This document shows positions 16,750 through 26,756 of a DNA stretch of 64,000 nt, piece by piece. Within the stretch, counting starts at the first letter, position 1, and the number at the start of each line of letters is the position of its first letter. The notes under the pieces were generated by a model. The model saw only the letters and a program-made list of their open reading frames with translations. It did no database searches and was not told the DNA's origin. Made by a program: the position numbers and the translations under genes. The stretch is from Lautropia mirabilis. GTDB taxonomy: Bacteria > Pseudomonadota > Gammaproteobacteria > Burkholderiales > Burkholderiaceae_B. Location: the NCBI GenBank assembly GCA_945876565.1, contig CAMCOS010000003.1:1-64000 (forward strand). Reading direction: 5' to 3'.

Positions 16750-18636
16750 ATGGCAAACCTCGAATCCGTGCATCGTCGCTCGATTGAGCAGCGAGATGAG
16801 TTCTGGCAAGGCGAGGCGAAGCGGATTCATTGGCAAACTCCTTTTGAACAAGTGCTGGATTTCTCTAGCCCGCCCTTTGCGCGCTGGTTTGTGGGTGGCA
16901 CGACCAATCTTTGCCATAACGCAGTTGATCGCTGGCTGAATTTAGAGGCGCAAGAGCCTGCGCTCATTTGGGTCTCGACCGAGGTCGATGAGCGCAAGAC
17001 GTATAGTCGGCGCGAGCTCTATGAAGAAGTCAACGCCACGGCCGCCATGTTGCGCTCCCATGGCGTTGGACCCGGGGATCGTGTCTTGATCTACATGCCA
17101 ATGATTCCGTCGGCGGTGTTTGCGATGCTTGCCTGTGCCAGGTTAGGTGCCATTCATTCGGTGGTCTTTGGTGGCTTTGCCTCGGTTAATTTGGCCAGTC
17201 GAATCGATGATGCCCAGCCCAAGGTTATTTTCAGTGCCGATGCGGGCGCGCGCGGTGGCAAGGTCACGCCCTATAAGCCCTTGCTGGACAAGGCGATTGA
17301 GCTTTGTAAACACCCACCACAATCCCTGATTATTCATAACCGTGGTCTGTACCCGTTTGAACCGGTGGCTGGTCGCGACTTCGATTATGAAGCGTTGCGC
17401 GCTGAACATTGGGGGCAAGAGGTGCCGGTGCAATGGATGGAGTCGTCTGATCCAAGCTATGTCCTCTATACCTCCGGCACCACTGGCAAGCCCAAAGGTG
17501 TGCAGCGTGATACGGGTGGATACGCCGTGGCGCTGGCAAGCTCCATGGAATATATCTTTGGTGGCAAGCCTGGCGAAACTTTTTTGTGCACCAGCGATAT
17601 CGGCTGGGTGGTGGGCCATTCCTACATCGTTTATGGTCCCCTGATTGCGGGCATGGCCACGATTCTGTATGAAGGCACGCCCGTGCGACCTGACGGCGGG
17701 ATTCTGTGGCAACTGGTGCAGGACTACAAGGTCACGGTCATGTTCTCGGCACCCACCGCGATTCGGGTGCTCAAGAAACAAGACCCAGCGTTGCTTAAAA
17801 AGTATGACCTGTCGAGCCTGCGGTCGCTATACATGGCAGGTGAGCCGCTCGATGAGCCCACTGCAGTCTGGATTTCAGAGGGGTTGGGCAAGCCCATTAT
17901 CGACAACTATTGGCAGACAGAGACTGGCTGGCCAATTTTGGCGGCACAGGCTGGTATCGAAGAGCGTCCCACTAAATTCGGTAGCCCTTCGTTTCCGGTT
18001 TACGGGTTTGATGTGCGCGTGGTGGATGAGCAGACTGGCCAGGATCTTGGTGCGAACCAAAAAGGTGTGGTTGCCATCGTGCCACCGCTGCCGCCCGGTG
18101 CCATGAGTACCGTCTGGGGCGATGACACCCGCTTCGTTGATACTTACTTTTCGTCAGTGCCCGGCCGCCAGGTCTATTCAACCTTCGACTGGGGTTTGTT
18201 TGATGCCGACGGTTACTGGTTTATTCTGGGGCGCACGGATGACGTGATCAATGTGGCTGGTCATCGCCTTGGCACGCGTGAGATTGAAGAGTCGGTTAAC
18301 TCTCATGCCGGCGTTGCTGAGTCGGCTGTTGTGGGTGTGGCTGATTCCCTGAAAGGTCAAGTGGCGGTTGCCTTTGCTGTGCTCAAGCAACCTGAGCTGC
18401 ATGAGTCGGCCGATGCGCGGCGTGCCCTCGAAGCTGAGATCATGAAGGTGGTTGACGGCCAATTGGGTGCTGTGGCACGTCCATCCCGAGTTTTGTTTGT
18501 CAATGCGCTACCAAAGACGCGATCCGGTAAAGTATTGCGACGGGCGATTGTGGCAGTTTGCGAGGGTCGTGACCCTGGTGATTTGACCACCATCGAAGAT
18601 CCGTCCACATTGCAACAATTGAAGGAAACTTTATGA
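16750..18636 (+). CDS. prpE: Propionyl-CoA synthetase
   Basis: AMP-forming acyl-CoA synthetase activating propionate. The phosphate loop TSGTTGKPKG, the WQTETGWP adenylation motif, GRTDDVINVAGHR hinge and C-terminal PKTRSGKVLRR catalytic lysine are intact. Length of 628 and the N-terminal RDEFWQGEAKRIHW block match PrpE rather than Acs. GGAG is 8 nt before ATG 16750. No prpBCD genes are nearby, so it is not in a methylcitrate cluster; instead it is translationally coupled (ATGA) to a GlcG/HbpS-type protein. Confidence 0.92.
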   Translation: MANLESVHRRSIEQRDEFWQGEAKRIHWQTPFEQVLDFSSPPFARWFVGGTTNLCHNAVDRWLNLEAQEPALIWVSTEVDERKTYSRRELYEEVNATAAMLRSHGVGPGDRVLIYMPMIPSAVFAMLACARLGAIHSVVFGGFASVNLASRIDDAQPKVIFSADAGARGGKVTPYKPLLDKAIELCKHPPQSLIIHNRGLYPFEPVAGRDFDYEALRAEHWGQEVPVQWMESSDPSYVLYTSGTTGKPKGVQRDTGGYAVALASSMEYIFGGKPGETFLCTSDIGWVVGHSYIVYGPLIAGMATILYEGTPVRPDGGILWQLVQDYKVTVMFSAPTAIRVLKKQDPALLKKYDLSSLRSLYMAGEPLDEPTAVWISEGLGKPIIDNYWQTETGWPILAAQAGIEERPTKFGSPSFPVYGFDVRVVDEQTGQDLGANQKGVVAIVPPLPPGAMSTVWGDDTRFVDTYFSSVPGRQVYSTFDWGLFDADGYWFILGRTDDVINVAGHRLGTREIEESVNSHAGVAESAVVGVADSLKGQVAVAFAVLKQPELHESADARRALEAEIMKVVDGQLGAVARPSRVLFVNALPKTRSGKVLRRAIVAVCEGRDPGDLTTIEDPSTLQQLKETL

Positions 18637-19043
18637 AAACCAAGGCAGTTCTGCAAGAATCCGATGTGAACCAAATCCTGACAGCTGCTAGAGCATATGC
18701 ACAGGAAAAAGGGTGGGCAGTCACCATTTCCGTGGTTGACGATGGGGGTCATTTGCTGGGTCTGGTCAGGCTAGACGGTGCAGCGCCGGTCTCGGCTTTT
18801 ATCTCACCGGCAAAGGCCCAGACAGCTGCGCTTGGTCAGCGAGCCACCAAGGTGTATGAAGACATTATTAATAACGGCCGCACGGCTTTTTTGAGTGCGC
18901 CGCACATACAGGGCATGCTCGAAGGTGGTGTGCCCGTGTTGGTTGACGGCCAGGTTGTGGGGGCAGTCGGTGTGTCAGGTGTTCAGTCAAATCAAGATGT
19001 TGAAATAGCTCAAGCCGGGATTGCTGCACTTGGCTTAAAGTGA
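18633..19043 (+). CDS. GlcG/HbpS family protein
   Basis: A 136-residue protein of the GlcG/HbpS (PF03928) family. Matching features include the VVDDGGHLLGLVRLDGA segment, SPAKAQTAA, and the C-terminal GGVPVLVDGQVVGAVGVSG followed by NQDVEIAQAGI. Characterised relatives bind haem or cobalamin-related ligands or modify enzyme neighbours; many are unassigned. Its ATG overlaps the prpE stop, and acs starts 47 nt further on. The gene order suggests an auxiliary role in short-chain carboxylate activation, but nothing in the sequence shows what. Confidence 0.85.
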   Translation: MKTKAVLQESDVNQILTAARAYAQEKGWAVTISVVDDGGHLLGLVRLDGAAPVSAFISPAKAQTAALGQRATKVYEDIINNGRTAFLSAPHIQGMLEGGVPVLVDGQVVGAVGVSGVQSNQDVEIAQAGIAALGLK

Positions 19044-19090
19044 TTTCAGTGTGGTTATAACAAAGTGTTGGGGCAAGGAGACTCACAATC

Positions 19091-21070
19091 ATGTCCAATT
19101 CAATTCAGTCCGTAATGGTAGAAACGCGGGTGTTCCCGCCGCCAGAAGGGTTTGTTAAGCAGGCCAATGTTTCTGGTCAGGCGGCTTATCAGGCGCTGCT
19201 AGATGAATCTGATCGTGATCCAGATGGCTTTTGGGGGCGATTGGCCAAAGAGAATTTGCATTGGCTCAAGCCCTTTACCCAAGTGCTTGATGAGTCCAAC
19301 GCCCCGTTTTACAAATGGTTCGGCGACGGTGATCTTAACGTGTCTGCCAATTGCCTGGAAGCCAACATTGAGCGTGGCTTGGGTGGCAAAGTTGCGTTGA
19401 TTTTTGAGGCCGACGGTGGTGAAGTGACCAAGGTCACTTACCACGAACTCTATGAGCGTGTTTGCCAGATTGCCAATGGCCTGAAGGCGCTTGGCTACAA
19501 ATCTGGTGACAGGGCCATTATCTATTTGCCGATGTCGGTAGAAGCGGTGGCCTGCATGCAGGCATGCGCCCGTTTGGGGGTGATCCATTCCGTGGTGTTT
19601 GGCGGCTTTTCCGCCAAGGCCCTGCACGAGCGCATCATCGACGTTGGAGCTTCGCTGGTGATTACGGCTGACGAGCAGGTGCGCGGTGGCAAACAGATTC
19701 CCCTGAAGCCCGCAGTTGATGAGGCTTTTGCAATGGGTGGCTGCGAAATCGTACGCCACTGTATTGTTTATCAGCGCACGGGTGGCAAAGTTGCCTGGGA
19801 TGACAAGCGGGACATGTGGTTGCATGACTTGGCCAAGGATCAACCCAAAACGTGTGCGGCGGTGCCGGTCAATGCGGAACACCCGCTATTTATCCTATAC
19901 ACATCGGGTTCAACGGGTAAGCCAAAAGGCGTTCAGCACAGCTCGGGCGGCTATCTGCTTTGGGCCAAGCTCACCATGCAGTGGACCTTTGATGCCAAGC
20001 CTGACGATGTATTTTGGTGTACAGCGGATGTGGGTTGGGTCACGGGTCACACCTACATCACCTACGGACCGCTTGCCAATGGCATGACACAGATTGTGTT
20101 TGAGGGTGTGCCAACCTATCCCAACGCCGGCCGCTTTTGGCAAATGATCGAGCAGCATAAGGTCAGCATTTTCTACACGGCTCCCACCGCTATCCGTTCC
20201 TTGATCAAGGTATCAGAAGCCAATGAGGCTGTGCATCCCAAGTCATTTGATCTGTCGAGCCTCAGACTGTTGGGCTCGGTCGGTGAACCGATCAATCCAG
20301 AGGCCTGGATGTGGTACTACATCAACGTCGGCGGCGAGCGCTGTCCGATTGTCGACACATGGTGGCAGACAGAGACGGGCGGTCATATGCTCACGCCGTT
20401 GCCAGGTGTCACGCCCTTAAAGCCGGGTTCATGCACCACGAGGCTGCCCGGCATTACGGCCGCCATTGTGGACGAGACCGGCGGTGATGTCGAGGCTGGG
20501 CACGGTGGTTTCTTGGTGATCAAGCGCCCATGGCCATCGATGATTCGCACCATCTGGGGTGACCCGGAGCGCTTCAAGAGCAGTTATTTCCCACCGGAGC
20601 TGCGCGGTTACTACCTCGCCGGTGATGGCGCCCAGTGTGATACTGACAACTGCTTCTGGATCATGGGGCGCATTGATGATGTGCTTAACGTCTCAGGCCA
20701 CCGCCTTGGCACCATGGAAGTGGAGTCTGCGCTGGTGGCTCATGAGCTCGTGGCAGAGGCTGCTGTTGTGGGGCGCCCAGATGCAACAACGGGTGAGGCG
20801 GTGGTCGCGTTTGTCGTGCTCAAGCGCACCACACCGGAAGGTGAGGAGGCCGTTGCCATTGCCAAACAGTTGCGCGATTGGATTTCCAAGGAAATCGGTC
20901 CAATTGCCAAGCCCAAAGAGATCCGGTTCGGCGACAACTTGCCCAAGACGCGTTCGGGCAAGATCATGCGCCGCTTGCTAAGGGTGGTTGCCAAGGGTGA
21001 AGAGGTCACGCAGGACGTCTCAACCTTGGAGAACCCTGCGATTCTTGCTCAGTTGACCAAGCCGGTCTAA
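19091..21070 (+). CDS. acs: Acetyl-CoA synthetase
   Basis: AMP-forming enzyme that makes acetyl-CoA from acetate. It carries the ATP-binding loop [20 protein letters not shown], the [13 protein letters not shown] hinge and the [11 protein letters not shown] motif whose lysine is catalytic and the target of reversible acetylation in this family. The 659-residue length is standard. AAGGAG is 9-10 nt before ATG 19091. It is followed by a strong terminator, so prpE-glcG-acs is a likely transcription unit. Confidence 0.95.
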   Translation: MSNSIQSVMVETRVFPPPEGFVKQANVSGQAAYQALLDESDRDPDGFWGRLAKENLHWLKPFTQVLDESNAPFYKWFGDGDLNVSANCLEANIERGLGGKVALIFEADGGEVTKVTYHELYERVCQIANGLKALGYKSGDRAIIYLPMSVEAVACMQACARLGVIHSVVFGGFSAKALHERIIDVGASLVITADEQVRGGKQIPLKPAVDEAFAMGGCEIVRHCIVYQRTGGKVAWDDKRDMWLHDLAKDQPKTCAAVPVNAEHPLFILYTSGSTGKPKGVQHSSGGYLLWAKLTMQWTFDAKPDDVFWCTADVGWVTGHTYITYGPLANGMTQIVFEGVPTYPNAGRFWQMIEQHKVSIFYTAPTAIRSLIKVSEANEAVHPKSFDLSSLRLLGSVGEPINPEAWMWYYINVGGERCPIVDTWWQTETGGHMLTPLPGVTPLKPGSCTTRLPGITAAIVDETGGDVEAGHGGFLVIKRPWPSMIRTIWGDPERFKSSYFPPELRGYYLAGDGAQCDTDNCFWIMGRIDDVLNVSGHRLGTMEVESALVAHELVAEAAVVGRPDATTGEAVVAFVVLKRTTPEGEEAVAIAKQLRDWISKEIGPIAKPKEIRFGDNLPKTRSGKIMRRLLRVVAKGEEVTQDVSTLENPAILAQLTKPV

Positions 21071-21105
21071 GCGCATCAGCGAAAGTCAGCAGCAAGCGCA
21101 ACAGC

Positions 21106-21139
21106 AAAAAGCCCTGGTTCAGTTCAACCGGGGCTTTTT
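21106..21139 (+). terminator. Rho-independent terminator of the prpE-acs unit
   Basis: A 14-bp stem with one G-U pair (arms 21106-21119 and 21126-21139) and a 6-nt loop ends in TTTTT. The A-run on the other side makes it potentially bidirectional. Confidence 0.88.
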
Positions 21140-21154
21140 GCTTGTTGTAGTCAC

Positions 21155-22399
21155 ATGCGATATGAAGTGAGTGATTTGAAGCGTGTTTTGAATCTGGAAT
21201 CTTCTGTCAATGCTGATCGCATGATGCATGATCAGCCCGTTTGGCCTGCGCTGCTCTCTGGCATCATGGCGACATTGGTTGGCATTGGGCTGGCGCGATT
21301 TGCCTACACACCACTCATTCCTGTGCTGATTCAGTCAGGTTGGTTCACCGTTGGCGAGGCTGTCTATTTGGGTGCGGCGAACTTGCTGGGCTATCTGATT
21401 GGGGCTTTGTCAGCGCATCGCCTGACTGAGCGGTTTGCTCCCCGCATGGTTCTGGCGTTCAGTTTGTTAACCATTGTGCTGAGCTTTTTGCTGTGTGCTT
21501 GGCCAGCTGACTTTTACTGGTTTTTTGTGTGGCGATTTTGCGCTGGCTTGGCCGGGGCGATCTTGATGGTGGTGGTGCCCTCGATGGCACTGTCGTGCAC
21601 GCCCTTGAATCAAAGAACCATGGTTGGCACGCTGATGTTCAGTGGGATCGGGATTGGTGCGGTCTTGGCGGCCATCGTGATCCCGGCCTTGCTTTCGTGG
21701 AACCTGACAATCACCTGGTTTGCCCTCGCTGCGCTGGCGTTGGTGTGTGGGCTCGCGTGTGATCAAGGCGTGCGTCCAATGGCGCTTAACAGCCAAGTCT
21801 TCAGAGTCAATGCAATTCCAACGACAAACACCAAGGTAGTGCCAATCATTGTGGTCCTGGTGATATCGGCTTATGCGCTAGATGCCGTTGGGTTCGTGCC
21901 TCACACCGTGTTTTGGGTAGACTACCTCGCTCGTGAAAAAGGTTTCGGTCAAACGGCTGCATCGCTACAGTGGGCACTGTTTGGTGTTGGTGCCGTGTGT
22001 GGGCCACTGATTGCTAACCGCATGGTGGCGCGGTTTGGCTGGGGCGCCAGCCTTGCTTTGGTGTTTGGGCTGAAGGCTTGCGCGATCTTGATGCCGGTGT
22101 TGTCATTGGCATGGATCAGTCAGTCGCTGTCGTCTTTGCTGGTCGGCGCGTTTGTGCCAGCCATCACGGCTTTGACCTCTGGTCGATTGGCTGAAATCGT
22201 TGGTCCGGCGCGCCATAAGCAAGCTTGGGGTCAAGCCACTGCGGCATTTGCTGCGGCACAAGCCTTGTCTGGCTATCTCATGTCAGCAGCCTATGGTGTG
22301 TTGGGAAGCTATACGCCGCTGTATGTCATTGCCAGTGCGCTACTTGCGCTTGGCGCATTGCTGATCGTGACTAGTAGCCGCTATCGGTGCGGTGGCTAG
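21155..22399 (+). CDS. YbfB/YjiJ-type MFS transporter
   Basis: Twelve-helix major facilitator protein. The opening helix GIGLARFAYTPLIPVLI is the hallmark of the YbfB/YjiJ group (PF06779), whose substrates are mostly unknown. The start is uncertain: ATG 21155 lies only 15 nt after the terminator and lacks a ribosome-binding site, while in-frame ATGs at 21221 and 21224 would begin just before the first membrane helix. It is expressed separately from acs if the preceding terminator works. Confidence 0.85.
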   Translation: MRYEVSDLKRVLNLESSVNADRMMHDQPVWPALLSGIMATLVGIGLARFAYTPLIPVLIQSGWFTVGEAVYLGAANLLGYLIGALSAHRLTERFAPRMVLAFSLLTIVLSFLLCAWPADFYWFFVWRFCAGLAGAILMVVVPSMALSCTPLNQRTMVGTLMFSGIGIGAVLAAIVIPALLSWNLTITWFALAALALVCGLACDQGVRPMALNSQVFRVNAIPTTNTKVVPIIVVLVISAYALDAVGFVPHTVFWVDYLAREKGFGQTAASLQWALFGVGAVCGPLIANRMVARFGWGASLALVFGLKACAILMPVLSLAWISQSLSSLLVGAFVPAITALTSGRLAEIVGPARHKQAWGQATAAFAAAQALSGYLMSAAYGVLGSYTPLYVIASALLALGALLIVTSSRYRCGG

Positions 22400-22458
22400 G
22401 GTTTGCTGGTCTTGGCTGGCGTTGCTGGCTGGCGCTGTTGGTTGGTGCCGGCTGTGTC

Positions 22459-22752
22459 CTAGCGAAGCTCGATTTCCACAAAAACCAAAGGCTTGTCACC
22501 GGCATTGACGACGTTGTGGTGCACGCCAGCAGGGCGACTGTAGGCAACCCCTTGCGTTAATTCGGCGCGCACTGGCCCGTCCGGCGTCTCTAGCAACAGT
22601 TGGCCATCGGTGGTAGGTACCACCACATAGTCGTGGCCGTGGGTGTGCCAGCCTGTTTCTGCCCCAGGCTCAAAGTGCCACTGAGTGACGATGACACGGT
22701 CATTGTCAATTTGTCGGCTCGGTGTCGCTTGGGGGCGAGCATTGGTTGTCAT
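22459..22752 (-). CDS. Cupin-domain protein
   Basis: Single-domain cupin of 97 residues. Motif 1 reads ETGWHTHGHDYVVVP (metal-ligand histidines and Glu) and motif 2 PAGVHHNVVN. It overlaps the preceding alpha/beta hydrolase gene by 4 nt (ATGA), so the two are translationally coupled. Small cupins of this type may be isomerases, dioxygenases or ligand sensors; no specific function can be assigned. Confidence 0.85.
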   Translation of the reverse strand: MTTNARPQATPSRQIDNDRVIVTQWHFEPGAETGWHTHGHDYVVVPTTDGQLLLETPDGPVRAELTQGVAYSRPAGVHHNVVNAGDKPLVFVEIELR

Positions 22753-23705
22753 GTGGCTTCCTTATGCAGGGCGCGTTTGAGCGCAACCGCGCAGACGCCG
22801 ATGGCAAGGTTGGCTTCGTCGATGAGTTTACCCATCAGTACAAAGCCGTGGATTTGTCGGGTGAAACAGATGTACTGAGTGGCAGTGCCCGCTTTGGAAA
22901 GCGCGTTGGCGTAGGCAAGTCCCTCGTCGTGCAGAGGGTCAAATCCGGCGGTCAGCACAAATGCCGGGGGCAAGCCCGAAAGGTCGGTGGCGAACAAGGG
23001 TGAGGCTAATAAGTCCTTGCGCCCTTCAGGCGACTGGAAATAGTGGTCGTAGAAGTAGGCTAGGTCATGTTTGCTCAACAGATAACCTTCGCCGTTGCGG
23101 TCGATAGAATCACTTTGCATCAGTGCGTCAGTGATGGGATAAATGAGCAACTGAAATGTCAACTTGATGTTTGCGTCGTCACGCAAGGTTAAAGCCGTTA
23201 CTGCCGCTAGCTGACCACCTGCACTATCACCACCAACGGCAAGACGGCTTGGATCAATACCCAAGTCAGTCGCGTGGTGGTGCACCCATCGTGTTGCGAC
23301 TAGACAATCTAGCGCGGCTGCTGGGTATGGATGCTCGGGCGCCAATCGGTAGTCGACTGCGACAACCACGCAGGTGGCCTGGTTGCATAGTTCACGGCAC
23401 AAACCGTCGTGCGTCTCGAGATTGCCGATCACAAAGCCGCCACCATGAAAGTAGACCAGCGCCGGCAACGCCGAATGTGTGTTGTGCGCAGGGCGATAGA
23501 CGCGCAGCTTTAATTCACCACCGGACCCAGCCATGGAAATATCATTGATTTGCCCTACAGGCACGGGTGGTGGCTGCATGAGATCGCGCCGTGCAAGGTA
23601 AGCTTGGCGCGCATCAACGGGGGTGAGCTTATGCGTTGGTGCGGCCCCGCGTTCGGCCACCCAGTCAAGCAGTGCCTGGGTTTGTGGATCAAGCCTGTTG
23701 CTCAT
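22749..23705 (-). CDS. Alpha/beta hydrolase (HSL/acetyl-esterase family)
   Basis: Carboxylesterase of the hormone-sensitive-lipase group. The oxyanion-hole motif HGGGFVIG (residues about 86-93) and nucleophile elbow GDSAGG are intact, with the acid in DPLHDE and the histidine in QIHGF near the end. Length 318 is typical. Family members hydrolyse short acyl esters. It is the first gene of a two-gene unit with the cupin and directly follows the ETF-QO gene on the same strand (6 nt), so it may share its transcript. Confidence 0.9.
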   Translation of the reverse strand: MSNRLDPQTQALLDWVAERGAAPTHKLTPVDARQAYLARRDLMQPPPVPVGQINDISMAGSGGELKLRVYRPAHNTHSALPALVYFHGGGFVIGNLETHDGLCRELCNQATCVVVAVDYRLAPEHPYPAAALDCLVATRWVHHHATDLGIDPSRLAVGGDSAGGQLAAVTALTLRDDANIKLTFQLLIYPITDALMQSDSIDRNGEGYLLSKHDLAYFYDHYFQSPEGRKDLLASPLFATDLSGLPPAFVLTAGFDPLHDEGLAYANALSKAGTATQYICFTRQIHGFVLMGKLIDEANLAIGVCAVALKRALHKEAT

Positions 23706-23711
23706 TTTTCC

Positions 23712-25358
23712 TCACATGCCCGTGTACACAGGGCCTTCGCCGCCTTGTGGCGCCACCCAGACAATATTTTGTGAAGGGTCTTTAATGTCACAGGTTTTGC
23801 AGTGCACGCAGTTTTGGGCGTTGATTTGCAACCGGTCTGACCCCGTGTCATCTTTGACGTATTCGTAAACGCCGGCTGGACAATAGCGCTGCTCAGGGCC
23901 TGCATAAGTTGCCAGGTTGAGCTTGACTGGCACAGTTGTGTCTCGAAGCGTTAAGTGAACCGGCTGATTTTCTTCATGATTGGTGTTGGAAATGAACACG
24001 GAACTCAGGCGATCAAAGGTGATCTTGCCATCTGGTTTGGGATAGTCAATGCGCATGCATTCGGCTGCTGGCTTTAGGCACTCGTGGTCTGCCTTGTCGC
24101 GGTGGATGGTCCAGGGAATATTGCCGCGCAATAGCCACTGCTCAATACCGGTCATGACCGTGCCAACCGTCCTGCCTTTTTTGAACCACTGTTTGAAATT
24201 ACGGGCTTTGTTTAGCTCTGCATGCAGCCAAGATTGCTCAAAGGCTGCAGGGTAGGCAGTCAGTTCATCCTGACTTCGCTCGGCCACAATGGCATCAAAC
24301 GCAGCCTCAGCTGCCATCATGCCTGACTTGATCGCGGCATGGCTGCCCTTGATCCTTGAGGCATTCAGAAAGCCCGCTTCGCAACCCACCAGCACGCCGC
24401 CGGGGAAGGCCAGTTTCGGCAACGACAGCAGTCCACCAGCGGTGATCGCTCGTGCGCCATAGGCAATTCGCTTGCCCCCCTCGAAAGTGGGTTTGATGGC
24501 AGGATGTGTTTTGTAGCGCTGAAACTCTTCAAATGGAGATAGCCAGGGGTTGGCATAGTCAAGACCCACCACCACACCAACGGCGACTTGGTTGTTCTCC
24601 ATGTGGTAGAGGAAAGATCCACCGTACGTGTCTGCATCGAGCGGCCAGCCAGCCGTATGAATAACTAAGCCGGGTCTTGATTTGGCTGGATTAATTTCCC
24701 ACAGCTCTTTGATACCGATGCCGTAGCTTTGTGGATCACGCCCTTGGTCCAGTTTGTAATGAGCGATCAACTCACGCCCGAGCTGGCCGCGAGCGCCTTC
24801 AGCAAAGACCGTGTATTTCGCCAAAAGAGCCATGCCGGGCTGGAACTGGTCGGTGGGTTGGCCATCGCGGCCGACTCCCATGTCACCAGTGGCCACACCG
24901 ACAACCTGATTCTGTTCACCATAGAGTAGTTCCGTTGCGGCAAACCCTGGGAATATCTCAACCCCAAGCGCTTCGGCCTGCTCGGCTAGCCAGCGGGCGA
25001 CTTGTCCCAGGCTAATGATGTAGTTGCCATGGTTCTTAAAGCATTCCGGCAATAGCCATTCTGGGGTTTGCTTCGCACCGGATGGCGACAAAAAGAGAAA
25101 CTGATCCTCTGTTACAGGTGTATTTAGGGGCGCGCCGCGATCTTTCCAGTCAGGAATCAGCTCGGTCAGTGCCTGTGGGTCCATCACTGCGCCAGACAGG
25201 ATGTGTGCACCGATCTCACTTCCTTTTTCTAGGACACAGACCGAGATTTCCTGGCTCTTTTCATGGGCGAGCTGCTTGATCCGTATGGCAGTGGCGAGAC
25301 CAGCAGGTCCGCCGCCTGCGACCACTACGTCGTATTCCATCGACTCTCTTTCTGACAT
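23712..25358 (-). CDS. Electron transfer flavoprotein-ubiquinone oxidoreductase
   Basis: Membrane-associated FAD and 4Fe-4S enzyme that passes electrons from ETF (fed by acyl-CoA and other dehydrogenases) to ubiquinone. The N-terminal FAD fold has DVVVAGGGPAGLATA, and the C-terminal cluster domain has CVHCKTCDIKDP with a further Cys in ERYCPAGVYE. ATG 25358 is chosen because GAGGG lies 8 nt upstream and gives 548 residues, the family norm; the frame open to 25493 adds unrelated sequence. It is divergent from a hotdog thioesterase and next to ScoAB, consistent with acyl-CoA oxidation. Confidence 0.95.
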   Translation of the reverse strand: MSERESMEYDVVVAGGGPAGLATAIRIKQLAHEKSQEISVCVLEKGSEIGAHILSGAVMDPQALTELIPDWKDRGAPLNTPVTEDQFLFLSPSGAKQTPEWLLPECFKNHGNYIISLGQVARWLAEQAEALGVEIFPGFAATELLYGEQNQVVGVATGDMGVGRDGQPTDQFQPGMALLAKYTVFAEGARGQLGRELIAHYKLDQGRDPQSYGIGIKELWEINPAKSRPGLVIHTAGWPLDADTYGGSFLYHMENNQVAVGVVVGLDYANPWLSPFEEFQRYKTHPAIKPTFEGGKRIAYGARAITAGGLLSLPKLAFPGGVLVGCEAGFLNASRIKGSHAAIKSGMMAAEAAFDAIVAERSQDELTAYPAAFEQSWLHAELNKARNFKQWFKKGRTVGTVMTGIEQWLLRGNIPWTIHRDKADHECLKPAAECMRIDYPKPDGKITFDRLSSVFISNTNHEENQPVHLTLRDTTVPVKLNLATYAGPEQRYCPAGVYEYVKDDTGSDRLQINAQNCVHCKTCDIKDPSQNIVWVAPQGGEGPVYTGM

Positions 25359-25492
25359 GAGTGCGCCCTCGTGATTGCCCCTACAATCAGTTGATTGTAT
25401 TGCACCGCCTTGCTCTACAAGGTGGTTGCGGCCTTGCAATCTGCCAAAGAAGCTCTTCGGCCGATTGGTAAACATGCCTGTTGGAGAAAGCA

Positions 25493-25936
25493 ATGGCTGG
25501 TTCTCGTCAATTGTCTGCGGGTGACGTGTTTGAGGTTGATCTGCCGATGCGCTGGGCTGATGCAGACATGCTGCGCCACATGAATAACACGGTTTATTTT
25601 CGGTTCATGGAAGAGGCCCGCGTTCAAATGCTTGCAGCCGCTGGCCTAGAGGTTGCCGGTGAGGTCAGCAATATGGTCGTGCATTGTTCGTGCGATTTTT
25701 TGCGCGCCATCACCTACCCGGCCACGGTTCGGGTCAAGCTGATTGTGGAAAAGGTTGGGCGCACGAGCCTTACCCAAATTAACGAGATCTACGTCGTTGG
25801 GGATACGGCTTCTGGACCTTACGCGCGGGGTAAGACTGTACTGGTCAGCATCGACACACTGAATCACTGCGCTGCGCCCTGGACTGCGGAGGCTTTGGGC
25901 GCACTAGGTGCAGTCTGCAGCCGGGGGGATGAGTAA
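25493..25936 (+). CDS. Acyl-CoA thioesterase, 4-hydroxybenzoyl-CoA thioesterase-like
   Basis: Hotdog-fold thioesterase of 147 residues. The active-site region RWADADMLRHMNNTVYFRFMEEAR matches the 4HBT motif with the catalytic Asp and the N-terminal helix. ATG 25493 is preceded by GGAG at 25483-25486; the upstream TTG would remove that spacing. It diverges from ETF-QO. Substrate unknown; the family acts on acyl- or aryl-CoA esters. Confidence 0.85.
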   Translation: MAGSRQLSAGDVFEVDLPMRWADADMLRHMNNTVYFRFMEEARVQMLAAAGLEVAGEVSNMVVHCSCDFLRAITYPATVRVKLIVEKVGRTSLTQINEIYVVGDTASGPYARGKTVLVSIDTLNHCAAPWTAEALGALGAVCSRGDE

Positions 25937-26040
25937 TCAGCGGGTCTGTCTGTTTTGTGTCTAAATCGCAAGTAAACTCTGTGACATCAATGCCAATTTT
26001 TACTATCAAATGCCCTAAGGCCGGGCGAGGAGTCGTTTGA

Positions 26041-26742
26041 ATGGAAAAAGTCTATGCCAGTGCTGCTCAAGCACTTGCCGGTGTGGTCAAGGACGGGCAA
26101 ACCATTGCCGTGGGTGGTTTCGGTCTTTGCGGTATTCCCGAGGCACTGATTGCTGCCTTGCGTGACAGCAAAGTCGGAAATTTGACTTGCATCAGCAACA
26201 ACGCCGGCGTTGATGGTTTTGGTCTTGGCATGCTGCTGCAAACCCGGCAGGTCAAAAAGATGATCGCCTCCTATGTGGGTGAAAACAAAGAGTTTGAGCG
26301 TCAGTACCTGGCTGGCGAGCTTGAGCTTGAATTCACCCCGCAAGGGACCTTGGCTGAAAAGCTGCGCGCCGGTGGTGCGGGCATACCGGCGTTCTACACC
26401 AAAACCGGTGTGGGTACGATCGTGGCCGATGGCAAGGAAACCAAAGAATTTGACGGCCAAACCTACGTGATGGAGCGCTCGCTCGTGCCAGACGTGTCCT
26501 TGGTCAAGGCGTACATTGCGGATCGCAGCGGCAACCTGGTGTTTCGCAAGACAGCGCGTAACTTCAACCCGAACGTGGCCATGGCGGGCAAGATCACGAT
26601 TGCTGAGGTCGAGCGCGTGGTCGACACCGGCGAGCTTGACCCGGACATGGTCCATCTGCCAGGTATTTACGTGCATCGTATTGTGATCAACGACGCCCCG
26701 GAAAAACGCATCGAGCAGCGCACTGTGCGCGCCGCCAAATAA
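26041..26742 (+). CDS. scoA: 3-oxoacid CoA-transferase subunit A
   Basis: Alpha subunit of a class I CoA-transferase, most like succinyl-CoA:3-ketoacid CoA-transferase, which activates acetoacetate. The N-terminus has the [15 protein letters not shown] glycine-rich CoA loop, and [13 protein letters not shown] follows. GAGGAG lies 8 nt before ATG 26041. The B subunit follows 14 nt downstream with its own GGAG. Together with BktB and the BKACE operon elsewhere in the window it could recycle acetoacetate to acetyl-CoA. Exact CoA donor is inferred from family. Confidence 0.93.
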   Translation: MEKVYASAAQALAGVVKDGQTIAVGGFGLCGIPEALIAALRDSKVGNLTCISNNAGVDGFGLGMLLQTRQVKKMIASYVGENKEFERQYLAGELELEFTPQGTLAEKLRAGGAGIPAFYTKTGVGTIVADGKETKEFDGQTYVMERSLVPDVSLVKAYIADRSGNLVFRKTARNFNPNVAMAGKITIAEVERVVDTGELDPDMVHLPGIYVHRIVINDAPEKRIEQRTVRAAK

Positions 26743-26756
26743 AGGAGATAGACATC

